From: Leptidea sinapis
Taxonomy: Eukaryota; Arthropoda; Insecta; Lepidoptera; Pieridae
Direction: 5' to 3'
NCBI RefSeq assembly: GCF_905404315.1
Contig: NC_066265.1
Coordinates: 31,644,501 to 31,708,500, forward strand
DNA length: 64,000 nt
The notes below the pieces were generated by a model, which was given only the letters and a program-made list of their open reading frames with translations, was not told the origin of the DNA and did no database searches. A program made the translations under genes and the position numbers. How positions within the stretch are numbered: the stretch's first letter is position 1; every line of letters starts with the position of its first letter. Shown in pieces: positions 55,401 to 62,019 of this stretch.

Positions 55401-58400
55401 TCACTTGTATGGTTTACAACTGCATAAATGGCTTTAATTTTTTCAAACGTTAATTAGTGAGTTATTCAGATTATTTTTTTAATTTTTCTTTTGGGATACT
55501 ACGAGTATTTAATGTCAAATAAAGCACTTACACAAAAATGGGGAAACAAATGTCGCGCTGAGAGAGAAGAAATGGCGTAATAAACTCACAGTATTCTTTC
55601 TTGGCTCTTTTAAAAATATACAATTTTATAATGTGTCGTACTATTGCTATAAACAATTATTACATGTGACTAGTCCCAAGCTGTCCAATCGCTTAAATAT
55701 TCAGCTGTTGAGTTGTATAAATTAGGACAGGTGATTATAAGTACCATCAGCCAAGCAAGTAAACTTTGAATGTTTTTCTTTATTGTTAATCGAATATATC
55801 AATTATTTTGTTTCTTTGACGGTAATAGTGCGACATTCTTAAGTACTTTTTTTAATATTACATAATAACTCGATATGGATATTATAACTAGTGTTATAAA
55901 TTAGACAGTCACAGTTGACTGGTGGATATAAGGAATCAAATATTTTAATGAAATAAAGTGACGAGACGAGCAGGACGTTCAGCTGATGATAATTGATACG
56001 CCCTGCTCATTACAATGCAATGCCGCTCCAGATTCTTGAAAAACCCCAAAAATTCTGAGCGGCACTACAACTGCGCTCGTCACCTTGAGACATAAGATGT
56101 TAAGGCTCATTTGCTCAGTTATTTCACTACCTACGGTGCCCTTCAGACCGAAACATAGTAATGCTTACATATTACTGCTTCACGGCAGAAATAGGCGCCG
56201 TTGTGGTACCCATAATCTAGCCGGCAGTATGTGCAAAGGAGCCTCTCACTGGTCATCACAGTCCAAAAATACTTTGTAAAAGTAACTTATTGTCAAATAT
56301 ATTCGTTTCAGGCCCGTGCGAATCTCTTAGATGTGATGTTAGCGTCAAGTGATTCGTCTCCATCATCATGTAGCTCTTCTCCAGCAGAACCTCCTCCACC
56401 TTACTCGCGGCTCCACCGCCTTCATCGCTCCAGACGCCAAAAGACTGGTAAATTTATACATAGATGATTGCAAGGCAGTGAGAATTATTTAATACCACTT
56501 GAAAACTTATTTTATAGTTTTTGCAACATTGCCTTGCATGAAATTTATTTTCTTTGTTTTGTACTTTAAATGTCTCATGCAGTTGACCTGCTCTAGGTAT
56601 TCAACTAAGAAGTTATTTTCTATGTTGTGGGTCCTCTGCATGAGATCAAAAACTTTCTTCATGGGAATGGTCTGAATGTCTTAAGTCAAGTTTCATTTGA
56701 ATTTTCTTTTAATTATACTACTACACTCTACTACTGTTCATGCATTTTGTAAGTGTATGACGAGATTTTGCTGACGTACAGCGCAAGGCAATCCGGCAAA
56801 TTACATTTGGTAAAAAACATCTAAACAAGAGCTTGATATGTTGTTTGTGATGGTGTCTGCAATGTGCTTATAGAGTCTAAAGTATACCATATTTCAAATC
56901 ATGTATTCATGGGTTTTCTACATAACATAGGTACGTGTGCATTTTCATTTAACTGCATCACCTGGTTTGGCTGTCTACGTGTCACCATCTCTGTATACGC
57001 TAAACCTTGATTTTTGTTGCTAATGTGTATGAGATTGGTGTTAAAGAAGTTCGAATATTTTTGTTTAAAGCTTAGAATAGCCAACTAGAACATTTTTTTC
57101 GACGCACATTGTTCGGTTGTTGCGTAGAAGATTAATAAAAAATCGATTAAAAACTGTTTAGTAATGATACCTATATGCTTGCGAAAGGTTCGAACATCTT
57201 TGGTTTTCATACTCTGTTGGCCTTACAAATAAACTTGGTATAAAGTCATAACTGATGATAAACAAAGAAAATGCAAAATGTTTACAATAGCGTTCACAAC
57301 ACTGTCAATACAATGATAATTCTGAAGTTTTCCGAATGACAAGCTGCCTTGCAAATAAACGCGGGAAGCGTTATAAGTCCGAACTATCTATTCGTAAGTA
57401 AAATGTCTATTTGTAAACATTTTACATATTCTTGTTTTATGCTTTAACTTTATGCCAATTTTATTTGTAAAGCCGTGTGTTTTTATGTATGTGCTTATGG
57501 TATAAATACTTTATATTACTAATTTAATTAAACACTCGATAACTTTTGTAGTAAAAACACTGTTGTTAAATAAATATTTGACATTATATCATTATATAAA
57601 CTCAAATAATTTAACAGCAATCATTTCTATATTTCTTCATTTTTATTTCATAACATTTGAAGAACAGTCAGTTTCATAGTAGTAAGTCCATTTCGCTTGC
57701 CAATGAGTAAATAGGTAATCTCGAATGTTTAATTAATAAGGAATGCATACACGGACTTGATTTATAACATTATATACTGTTTAACTAATTATGATTTTAA
57801 CGTAAACGGTTTTTTAGTTTGAGTTCTTTATTACAATTTTGATTGTAATTTAGAAATTATTATTTGTCTCTTGCAATAAAATCAGCACGTGTATGCATAA
57901 AACGAAAATAAAATTGCGACAGGTACAAATGAACGCCGGAACTAGAGTAAAATAATACCTACTAAGACCGGAATCCATAGGACGCCATCTTGTTAAAACA
58001 CGAAGTATAGAGTGAAGTAATAATGAAGTTTGGACTGTTATTTTCATATCAGCCCTAATATATTAATAATAATAATTAATATTAAGCCTTTTTTGTTTGT
58101 TCTTCAACAAAGGAGTTTAATTAAGTTCTTGAGTGACGTTCGTTCTGGTGCCTGTCGCACACACTGTCAATAGCTTGTTGTTTAATTAAGTTTTATGTGA
58201 CTCACTATTTTGTGGACTAATCAATACAATGAAACCAAATATAATTCAATCAACATAAGTGAGCAATATTTTTTTGGATGACAATTTTCATTATATTTTT
58301 GAAGTAAAGATATTGTTATTAAGCTTATAAAATGTGTCAAGTATGGTCAAACAAGTAGATAATGCAGGTAATAGCCATTTTATAAAACTCGTGCCAGATA

Positions 58401-59293
58401 AGTATATGATTTTAATCTGCAGGACCAATCGACAAAACAAGTATAAATATTTTTCCAAAAGAACTTTAACTTTTTTAATTGAGGTCAATAACAATTTAAA
58501 ATAAAGGGCCATAAATTAAAAAAATACTTTTAACTTTTGCGGCACAGGCTTGAGTTGTTTCAAATAATTATCTGTGTTAAACTTCTTGTCATGTTGTCGC
58601 AAGATGGCCGCAAGCTACGTCACTCTGCTCACTCTCACGCACCATTTCACGCTCGCCTCATCTCGTGTACTAGCTGTCTGGACGCACGAAAATCTGATCA
58701 ATTACGTTGGGAAATTAAGATGTATTTTTAAATGAAGTATTTATTTTAAATGAGGTCAATATTTAATCACAAAAAATAGATGCAAATTTCACGTAGCGAA
58801 TGATACTTGTAGGATGTAAATTTTTACAATTTTTTTTAAGTTTTATATTTTACAATATAATTAAAAAAACCTAATTCTTTGCTATATTATGCTTGAGTGT
58901 CCAACGGATGGACGTTTTTCCTACGTGAAAAAAGAATCTATGTGATTGGTCAGAATTGGTGTGGGTAGTTGTATGTTAGCTGTAGCGGGTAGTATGGAGC
59001 GGTGCGTAGCGCGCGAGTGCGAGCGACGGTGCTTGTGCTGACGCGCGTTGTCTCGTCCAGAGGGCGGTCGGTTGTAGCCCGCTAACTGGGTTGCGTTCGC
59101 TGCAGCGGCCGTACTGCGCAGTCGCGGCTTGGGCGTGCTGCGGTACACACGCACGCGGCGTCCGACGATCCTCGGCCGCGAAGACTTCTTCGTGCGCTTC
59201 GCGGAGGCCGAGCGCGCCGCAGTCGCCACCTTCGACTTCCTCGACGACCTCTCCGGTGGATCATCGCCGGATACCAAAGACTGTCACGATTAG
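31356..59293 (+). CDS. NCKAP5-like: NCKAP5/NCKAP5L (Cep169)-like protein, nine exons
   Basis: Spliced gene: 31356-31446, 47524-47688, 51172-51337, 52095-52243, 52543-52672, 52930-55150, 55227-55374, 56312-56447, 59106-59293. All introns are GT-AG and all phases fit, giving about 1130 residues from the ATG at 31357 to the TAG at 59291. Residues about 10-116 are a coiled coil whose blocks (DDVAQQVVRALLSQK, then RIRELESQNRALS) match the conserved N-terminus of vertebrate NCKAP5 and NCKAP5L/Cep169. A shorter match lies at about 178-215 (KRRHQILADIW). The centre is acidic, Ser-rich and low in predicted structure. Two SxIP motifs sit at 907-910 and 927-930 in a basic Ser/Pro stretch; Cep169 is known to track microtubule plus ends through EB1, so a +TIP role is inferred. 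PPPY motifs lie at 663-666 and 1051-1054. The true start may be in an exon further upstream. Family call is from recalled homology, not a search. Confidence 0.85.
32538..32925 (-). mobile_element. RTE-like LINE tail
   Basis: The end block atcatcatcactttacccg, aagacgtccacttctggaca and ggcct...caaagatctccacg is a familiar lepidopteran RTE 3' region read in reverse; further in, gtcccctggccactgcccct corresponds to the end of its ORF2. Frame-broken. Confidence 0.6.
32929..33237 (+). mobile_element. Poly-A SINE S1, near full length
   Basis: Head gtgggaggcttctttgcaca, ggctagattatgggtagcac, cggcgcctatttctgccgtg, tail cccttattttcataaaaaaa. It forms the left boundary of the tandem duplication that follows. 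Confidence 0.9.
33238..34439 (+). repeat. Tandem duplication, unit 1 (1202 bp)
   Basis: Unit of about 900 bp plus a SINE S1 copy (34150-34439). It is repeated directly as 34440-35638 at a constant offset of 1202 bp over its left two thirds. Both junctions fall at SINE A-tails. The left part contains a Helitron-like segment ending aacagctagt (33607-33620). Confidence 0.92.
34150..34439 (+). mobile_element. Poly-A SINE S1 inside duplication unit 1
   Basis: cctcctttgcacaggatgcc at the left and tcccttattttcataaaaaa at the right. Shares ggctagactatgggtacca and tcctgatcgtctcgtc with the copy at 35347, so those two are sisters and distinct from 32929. Confidence 0.88.
34440..35638 (+). repeat. Tandem duplication, unit 2
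   Basis: Nearly identical to unit 1 for about 700 bp, with only isolated base changes (gataaaaacg/gacaaaaacg, cagccgtctc/cagccggctc), then clearly more diverged with indels in its right third. Confidence 0.92.
35347..35638 (+). mobile_element. Poly-A SINE S1 inside duplication unit 2
   Basis: cctcctttgcacaggatgcc to ttattttcatcaaaaaaaa. Shorter in the middle than its sister at 34150 (lacks the aagcag stem side). Confidence 0.88.
36033..36063. repeat. 9-bp hairpin in a short GC-rich patch
   Basis: cgtaggcac and gtgcctacg flank agagtaggtgtca; the patch also has cggcgcggcgcggc and agcgcgcga. Possibly a foldback remnant. Confidence 0.5.
36783..36895. repeat. Imperfect inverted repeat
   Basis: ccaagaatactggcagcatt and the near-complement of gaaatagctgccagcgcttg face each other around gttggatagctaggctgatc. 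Probably a repeat fragment, class unknown. Confidence 0.4.
37136..37300 (+). mobile_element. Interspersed repeat X, most complete copy
   Basis: actgggagagtttcttgcgt, gagcgccatttgtttccgaa, gcggtagtagt, gtcatcaaaaagaattctaa and ttttgagaaaataaatgcct in order. Probably the 3' end of a LINE or a SINE; the AATAAA near its end supports a Pol II transcript. Confidence 0.65.
37396..37582 (+). mobile_element. tRNA-derived SINE S2, 5' decayed
   Basis: aagaggtcccggaatcccgg (damaged B-box), gtccgagtcatggatgttta, atgtatttatgtatgtttaa and an AT-rich end. Same family as 11700-11964. Confidence 0.65.
39927..40391 (+). pseudogene. Lysine/serine-rich open stretch, doubtful relic
   Basis: An open frame runs from after a stop at 39924 to 40391. 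Its first half is coding-like (RRNKSSSSETCNKKQLNRTD, WKEMEEAIAKVEQEAEDIDS), and the second half becomes AT-driven and hydrophobic. There is no good start context, no splice signals that fit the host gene's phase, and no recognised domain. It may be a decayed retrocopy or chance. Confidence 0.25.
42175..42206. repeat. Perfect 14-bp hairpin
   Basis: aatggcttaacaca and tgtgttaagccatt around tggc. Confidence 0.75.
42711..42785. repeat. TA-rich microsatellite
   Basis: About 11 TA units, then interrupted atatatagtattata repeats to tatatatgtgtg. Confidence 0.85.
43225..43325 (-). mobile_element. tRNA-derived SINE S2, decayed
   Basis: caactcagaaactaacatac and attcatattcatgata, then actggtatccaaacc, correspond to the body and ruined B-box of family S2. 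Confidence 0.4.
44450..44779 (-). mobile_element. Poly-A SINE S1, near full length
   Basis: ctgcccattacaatgcagtg, gaaaaaccccataaattctg, gctacggcgcccttcagacc, ggcgccgttgtggtggtaga, gcctcccactta. The tail end is rearranged (agccgaaagtgtagctaa). Confidence 0.85.
46576..46781 (-). mobile_element. Poly-A SINE S1, truncated and decayed
   Basis: gggacgaatcgagcagaacg, cccattacaatgcagtgcca, ctacggtgccctttagaccg, aataggcgccatt. The head is missing. Confidence 0.75.
47226..47403. mobile_element. GC-rich foldback MITE before exon 2
   Basis: Left arm acttcgtgcgcgaccgtccc, acggtgtaagagacggttgc, ggggacggg faces right arm cccgtccccgcaccgtctgt, caccccgtgaaacggtcgcg, cacgtagttttg. The arms are about 50 bp and near-complementary. 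No coding. The end is 120 bp upstream of the exon 2 acceptor. Confidence 0.78.
47524..47688 (+). CDS. NCKAP5-like: Exon 2: conserved NCKAP5-family coiled-coil block
   Basis: Fifty-five codons, phase 0 at both ends, acceptor atttgcag, donor AAG|gtgact. It encodes residues 31-85, including SALSAENERLCGQL and DDVAQQVVRALLSQK. The latter is the most recognisable block of the family; vertebrate members have a closely similar DEVAN-VVQALL-QK stretch. The exon is GC-rich against its AT-rich surroundings. A foldback element lies about 120 bp upstream and a Helitron begins 17 bp after the donor. Confidence 0.88.
47706..48135 (-). mobile_element. Non-autonomous Helitron just after exon 2
   Basis: On the minus strand it starts TCTAATATATAAAATTTTCG and ends tgctgggtcagCTAG followed by T. 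Same family as 21286-21603. Its 3' end lies 17 bp downstream of the exon 2 donor. Confidence 0.82.
48165..48397 (+). mobile_element. Poly-A SINE S1, 5'-truncated
   Basis: Starts in the middle of the family (gtaagcattactgtgtttcg) and runs to cttattgtcataaaaaa. It begins about 30 bp after the Helitron. Confidence 0.82.
48405..48600 (+). repeat. Dispersed repeat family R, copy
   Basis: ctacgtcttacactcgcgat, aaaatagaggttaa, cacagctgtcatagtctatc, tagacgtataaatta. Follows the SINE directly. Confidence 0.6.
48620..49060. other. Unique GC-richer intronic island
   Basis: Complex non-repetitive sequence within intron 2. A 90-codon minus-strand open frame exists but shows no domain and no splice logic. 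Could be an intronic regulatory element (inference). Confidence 0.3.
49315..49465 (+). repeat. Dispersed repeat family R, copy
   Basis: agtgtgcgtgacaagctacg, tcttacactcgcgatttgta, tgctcaaaatagaggttaac, catagctgtcacagtct. Confidence 0.6.
50813..51123 (+). mobile_element. Poly-A SINE S1, near full length, before exon 3
   Basis: Head gtgggaggctcacttgcaca to tttattttcataaaaaa. Contains a small local duplication (gagcgcagtacgagcgctcg). The tail ends 48 bp before the exon 3 acceptor, so it sits about where a branch point would be expected to begin. Confidence 0.88.
51172..51337 (+). CDS. NCKAP5-like: Exon 3: second half of the coiled coil
   Basis: Acceptor ttatttcag, donor CAAG|gtacaa, phase 0 in and phase 1 out. 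Residues 86-140 read SVREELGCARARIRELESQN and continue to a Pro/Thr-rich end with TPITPITP. The REE...ELESQN register continues the vertebrate family alignment from exon 2 without a gap. The exon is strongly GC-rich. It is bracketed by two same-orientation copies of the poly-A SINE (50813-51123 and 51473-51782), the first ending only 48 bp before it. Confidence 0.88.
51473..51782 (+). mobile_element. Poly-A SINE S1, near full length, after exon 3
   Basis: agtgggaggctgctttgcac, gatgccggctagattatggg, cggcgcctatttctgctgtg, ending tcccttattaacaaaaaaaa. Same orientation as the copy before exon 3. Confidence 0.9.
52095..52243 (+). CDS. NCKAP5-like: Exon 4: Pro-rich linker and KRRHQILADIW block
   Basis: Acceptor gatttccag, donor AAG|gtaatg, phase 1 in and 0 out. 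The codon split with exon 3 gives Val141. It encodes VLDVGSCGSLVSFRDSPPP, then a Pro/His stretch and KRRHQILADIWTELK. The last part resembles a second short conserved segment of NCKAP5L (KKAQILEVLRAL) and probably forms a short helix. Confidence 0.83.
52543..52672 (+). CDS. NCKAP5-like: Exon 5: short linker exon
   Basis: Acceptor atatttcag, donor AAAG|gtattt, phase 0 in and 1 out. It encodes GLEVTPANLARALSAVDPTL, then a WAPPTRP and SLSVPQPHSDSNK tail. It joins in frame to exon 4 (TELK-GLEV) and to exon 6 through a Gly split codon. The exon has no other recognisable domain. Confidence 0.8.
52930..55150 (+). CDS. NCKAP5-like: Exon 6: large central exon with PPPY and two SxIP motifs
   Basis: A 2221-bp exon, acceptor ttttccag and donor AATAG|gtaaga, phase 1 in and 2 out. 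The frame is open from the acceptor, so the in-frame ATG at 53025 is an internal Met and not a start. The product is acidic and Ser-rich, with a charged helical patch near LDDARSALQQRHRDLADLEY. PPPY lies at 54216-54227. Two SxIP motifs, SRIP (54948-54959) and SKIP (55008-55019), sit in a basic Ser/Pro segment (GGKRPPSSPNRTRSKIP). Codon use is AT-rich, unlike the GC-rich exons 2, 3 and 9. Confidence 0.92.
55227..55374 (+). CDS. NCKAP5-like: Exon 7: WVHVEKDIDF block
   Basis: Acceptor aaaactttcag, donor AAG|gtaaga, phase 2 in and 0 out; the split codon with exon 6 gives Arg974. It encodes a charged helix (SEVRNEEKPEKAQVQK) and then LWTHTGWVHVEKDIDFSDPK. The Trp-rich block joins exon 8 as SDPKARANLLDVMLAS and looks conserved. 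I cannot name a domain for it. Confidence 0.87.
55546..55632 (-). mobile_element. Interspersed repeat X, partial
   Basis: aacaaatgtcgcgctgagag, agaagaaatggcgtaataaa and ctcttttaaaaatatacaat correspond to the complement of the left part of family X. Confidence 0.5.
55945..56253 (-). mobile_element. Poly-A SINE S1, near full length, before exon 8
   Basis: gacgagacgagcaggacgtt, gataattgatacgccctgct, ggtgcccttcagaccgaaac, ggcgccgttgtggtacccat, gcctctcactggt. Orientation is opposite to the copies around exon 3. Confidence 0.9.
56312..56447 (+). CDS. NCKAP5-like: Exon 8: ARANLLDVMLAS and PPPPY motif
   Basis: Acceptor tcgtttcag, donor ACTG|gtaaat, phase 0 in and 1 out. It encodes ARANLLDVMLASSD, a Ser-rich stretch, then EPPPPYSRLHRLHRSRRQK. 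The PPxY core could bind WW domains (inference), and the basic tail RLHRSRRQK follows it directly. A SINE in antisense orientation ends 58 bp upstream. Confidence 0.85.
59106..59293 (+). CDS. NCKAP5-like: Exon 9: C-terminal exon with stop
   Basis: Acceptor gcgttcgctgcag, phase 1 in; the split codon gives Ala1069. Sixty-one codons then run to TAG at 59291-59293. It encodes a basic stretch (RSRGLGVLRYTRTRRPTIL), then REDFFVRFAEAERAAVATF and FDFLDDLSGG near the end. The exon is extremely GC-rich, so long open frames also occur on the other strand, but only this frame is consistent with the splice phase. The acidic FDFLDDL tail looks like a short linear motif; its role is unknown. Confidence 0.85.
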
Positions 59294-59294
59294 C

Positions 59295-59300
59295 AATAAA
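59295..59300 (+). terminator. Candidate poly(A) signal immediately after the stop
   Basis: AATAAA begins two bases after the TAG of the NCKAP5-like gene, and a TG-rich stretch (tatgttgtgaaactgtc) follows about 20 bases on. Use of this signal would leave a 3' UTR of only about 20-30 bases. Further AATAAA sites, for example near 61043 and 61611, could serve a longer UTR. Confidence 0.4.
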
Positions 59301-61810
59301 ACGAACTGAATATTTTTCTATGTTGTGAAACTGTCAATGCGACCAACGCTCATGAGCCAACAGCGGCCGTTGGTGATTGGCTGCAGCTTTTTTGTGTCCG
59401 CCCTTAATGTAGGTGTAGTCGATTAGATTGGCTGTAACGACTAACGAAGCACCTAGTTTTAGTGTCTGAGTGGATCGATGCCGTGTCGGACCTGTTGATG
59501 AACCGACTTATTTCTTATTAATGTTTGCGCAATTTAAATTTATTTGATTTAAGCTCAATCTAGCTGTCGTTTACTTATTAATTAACGGAAATAATTTTCT
59601 TTTGTTTGATTACTTCTGCATGTAAGCTTACGCTTCGTACCGTAACAGACGAACTAGGTAAGAAGTATTGAGTAAGAGAAAGCTGCGGCCTCGAAGTAAT
59701 GTGATATTTTGTATATACTGTAAGTCCCACTTATTTTCGTAAACATTTAAATGGATTCCTTTTAAACTCGAACGAAGCGTAGATTTCGGTTAAGATTTAA
59801 GATTAATCGTGTAAGTAGCGTACCTACCCAAATACGTGCCCTTATCCAAGTTAAGTTAAACATGTGAGGGGAAGGTAACATTGGCGCCCGTGGTGGGAAT
59901 GCTAAACTGTAGCTGTTAGGTACTTATGTAAATATTGGAAATGATTACGTATCGAGCTAACAATTATCTACATTTTAATGTTAAGGTTAATCATTGTTCT
60001 AGTATGACCTAGTGTAACCTTATGAAATCTATTAAATTGAAGGGTACTAAATATGTTAAGTGTAAATATTGTGTTAAACGTCATTAAATATTATGCTATT
60101 TATTGATTTCAATCATTTGCGATCTTTGTGTATACTTAGAAACATATCATGATCATGTATTATTTAAAGACGAGTATTTCATATTTTTTGCAGATGACAC
60201 AAGTATAGAATAGCTCACAATTTCATTGACATAACTTTATATCCTCAAGTTGAATTATTCAAAGTGCACAGCATAATTATTAAATAACAAATCTGATATC
60301 GATACTATTCATATTTATCGATAACAATCTGAAATGTGGGTAGTTGAAAGTTTTCTTAAACGTAAAAACAAAATGGCGACGATATTCTTTACTCGTGTCA
60401 TCACTCTACATACGTTATGGCTGAATGTATTTAATTGGATACGGTTATGAACCACGCGAGCATTTCGTACGTTTTTGGCTTAAAAATATTATTTATAATG
60501 GCGGAACCAAAGTTTACGTGTTTAATGACAAATTGAGATTGCCACCACTTGTTATAATGCGACACAATACTACTGTTCATTTAGTTAGTTACCCTGGCTT
60601 TCTTCGAATGGCGAATATGGAAGACAATAAGGAAGATTTTTACCTATTATAATATAAACAAAGCGTCGATTAGACCAATATCTTATTCTACTAGAGTGTA
60701 TATTAAATTGGGTATATAATATTATGCATTAATTTTAAATTCGGATACATACTGTAAAAACCGTCAACTTAAATTTTTCATCGAAATATTTTTACGAAGC
60801 AATAAAATATCCAATTAACTGTAGTGATTATATTTTTGACAATTTATTCGAAATACATATTATATGATATTGGGGTGTATTCTTAATGTATCCGAAAAAA
60901 AATCTCATAGAACTTTATGTAGACTCCTGATGTTTTAAATCACTTTACTTTTAGCTATATTTATACACTGTTCCTATGAATCCTATGTAGGTAATGTTTG
61001 CTCCTGTTCCAATGTTATGTGACCGATGAAGCAAAGAAAAATAATAAAGGGAAAACTGCGATCAAATTCTGCTTCAAAATAAGGAAACAGTATATGTACC
61101 AATAAGTGATGTAACTGTAATATTATTTATTTTATACCAAAACTTGAATAGTGGTAACTTGTAATATTAATTTTTTACATCGCATTTTGCTATTAACATT
61201 GGCGCTACCTGTTGTGTTGACTCTACACCATCACATGAGAGTTCTTTTTAATATTGCTAGCCAAACAAAGCAAGACATTTTGTTTAAATAAATCATATTA
61301 AAAGATAAAATAAAACCGGTGTTTACTCTGTACTGTTTGTGTTACTCTGTCTGAATCCTAAAACGTTTTGGCCGCAATTATATCGTTTAAAAAAAATTAT
61401 GTGTCTGGTGAACTGAAGTAGAAATACAGGAGCACAATTGGATGTTAAGTCGTGTGTAAAATATATTCCTCAAATTGGGTGCGTATTTCCGTACATTATA
61501 ACCTAAAAGATAGAAATGATGAAATAGGTAGGTACTTTTAAAAGTACAAATTGTGTAGAATAATATATAATTGTTTAGTATACTTTAATAAAATAATGAA
61601 CATGGGCTGAATAAACGATTCCGTTCCCAAAATAAAATGTTGTTTTATTTACAACACACCCACAACCTTATAGTTTCGTATGTGTAAGCATTTAAATTTA
61701 AATATATGTACCTATATTATTCACTAGTAACGTATTTATTTCTTACTTATAAAAAAAGAACAATAATTTACTGCACTGTACTGTGATAATTCATTTATCT
61801 TATTATTTTA
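59301..61810. other. 3' UTR or downstream flank
   Basis: No supported gene. A 75-codon open frame at 60425-60652 has no domain. AT-rich with several AATAAA hexamers (near 61043, 61590, 61611, 61630), which could end a long 3' UTR. Confidence 0.4.
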
Positions 61811-62019
61811 CGGCCGTTTTCAATAACCTATCTATCCATAGTTAAAGTTACTAGAGGTAGACAAATCTATCCTTTTACGCTTACTTACATTTCAATAACC
61901 TATCGACTTAAAGCATGGACTATAACTATATTAGACATAACTATGGATAGATAACATGTTGTCATTAAACGGTGACAGCAATGTATCCGTAACTAGAGAT
62001 ACGTTATAGAAAATGGCCG
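61811..62019. mobile_element. MITE, PIF/Harbinger-like by TTA duplication
   Basis: Ends CGGCCGTTTTCAATAAC and the complement of gttatagaaaatggccg are inverted repeats, flanked by TTA on each side (61808-61810 and 62020-62022). Internal subterminal repeats tatctatccatagtta and taactatggatagata are also inverted. A 3-bp TWA target duplication is typical of PIF/Harbinger elements. Confidence 0.75.

Noticed and set aside
58921..59277. 118-codon minus-strand open frame
   Set aside because: It is the antisense shadow of GC-rich exon 9 and its upstream flank; Arg-rich composition follows from GC content, and the plus-strand frame fits splice phase.
60425..60652. 75-codon plus-strand open frame after the gene
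   Set aside because: No domain, AT-rich, no neighbouring exon; could be chance.
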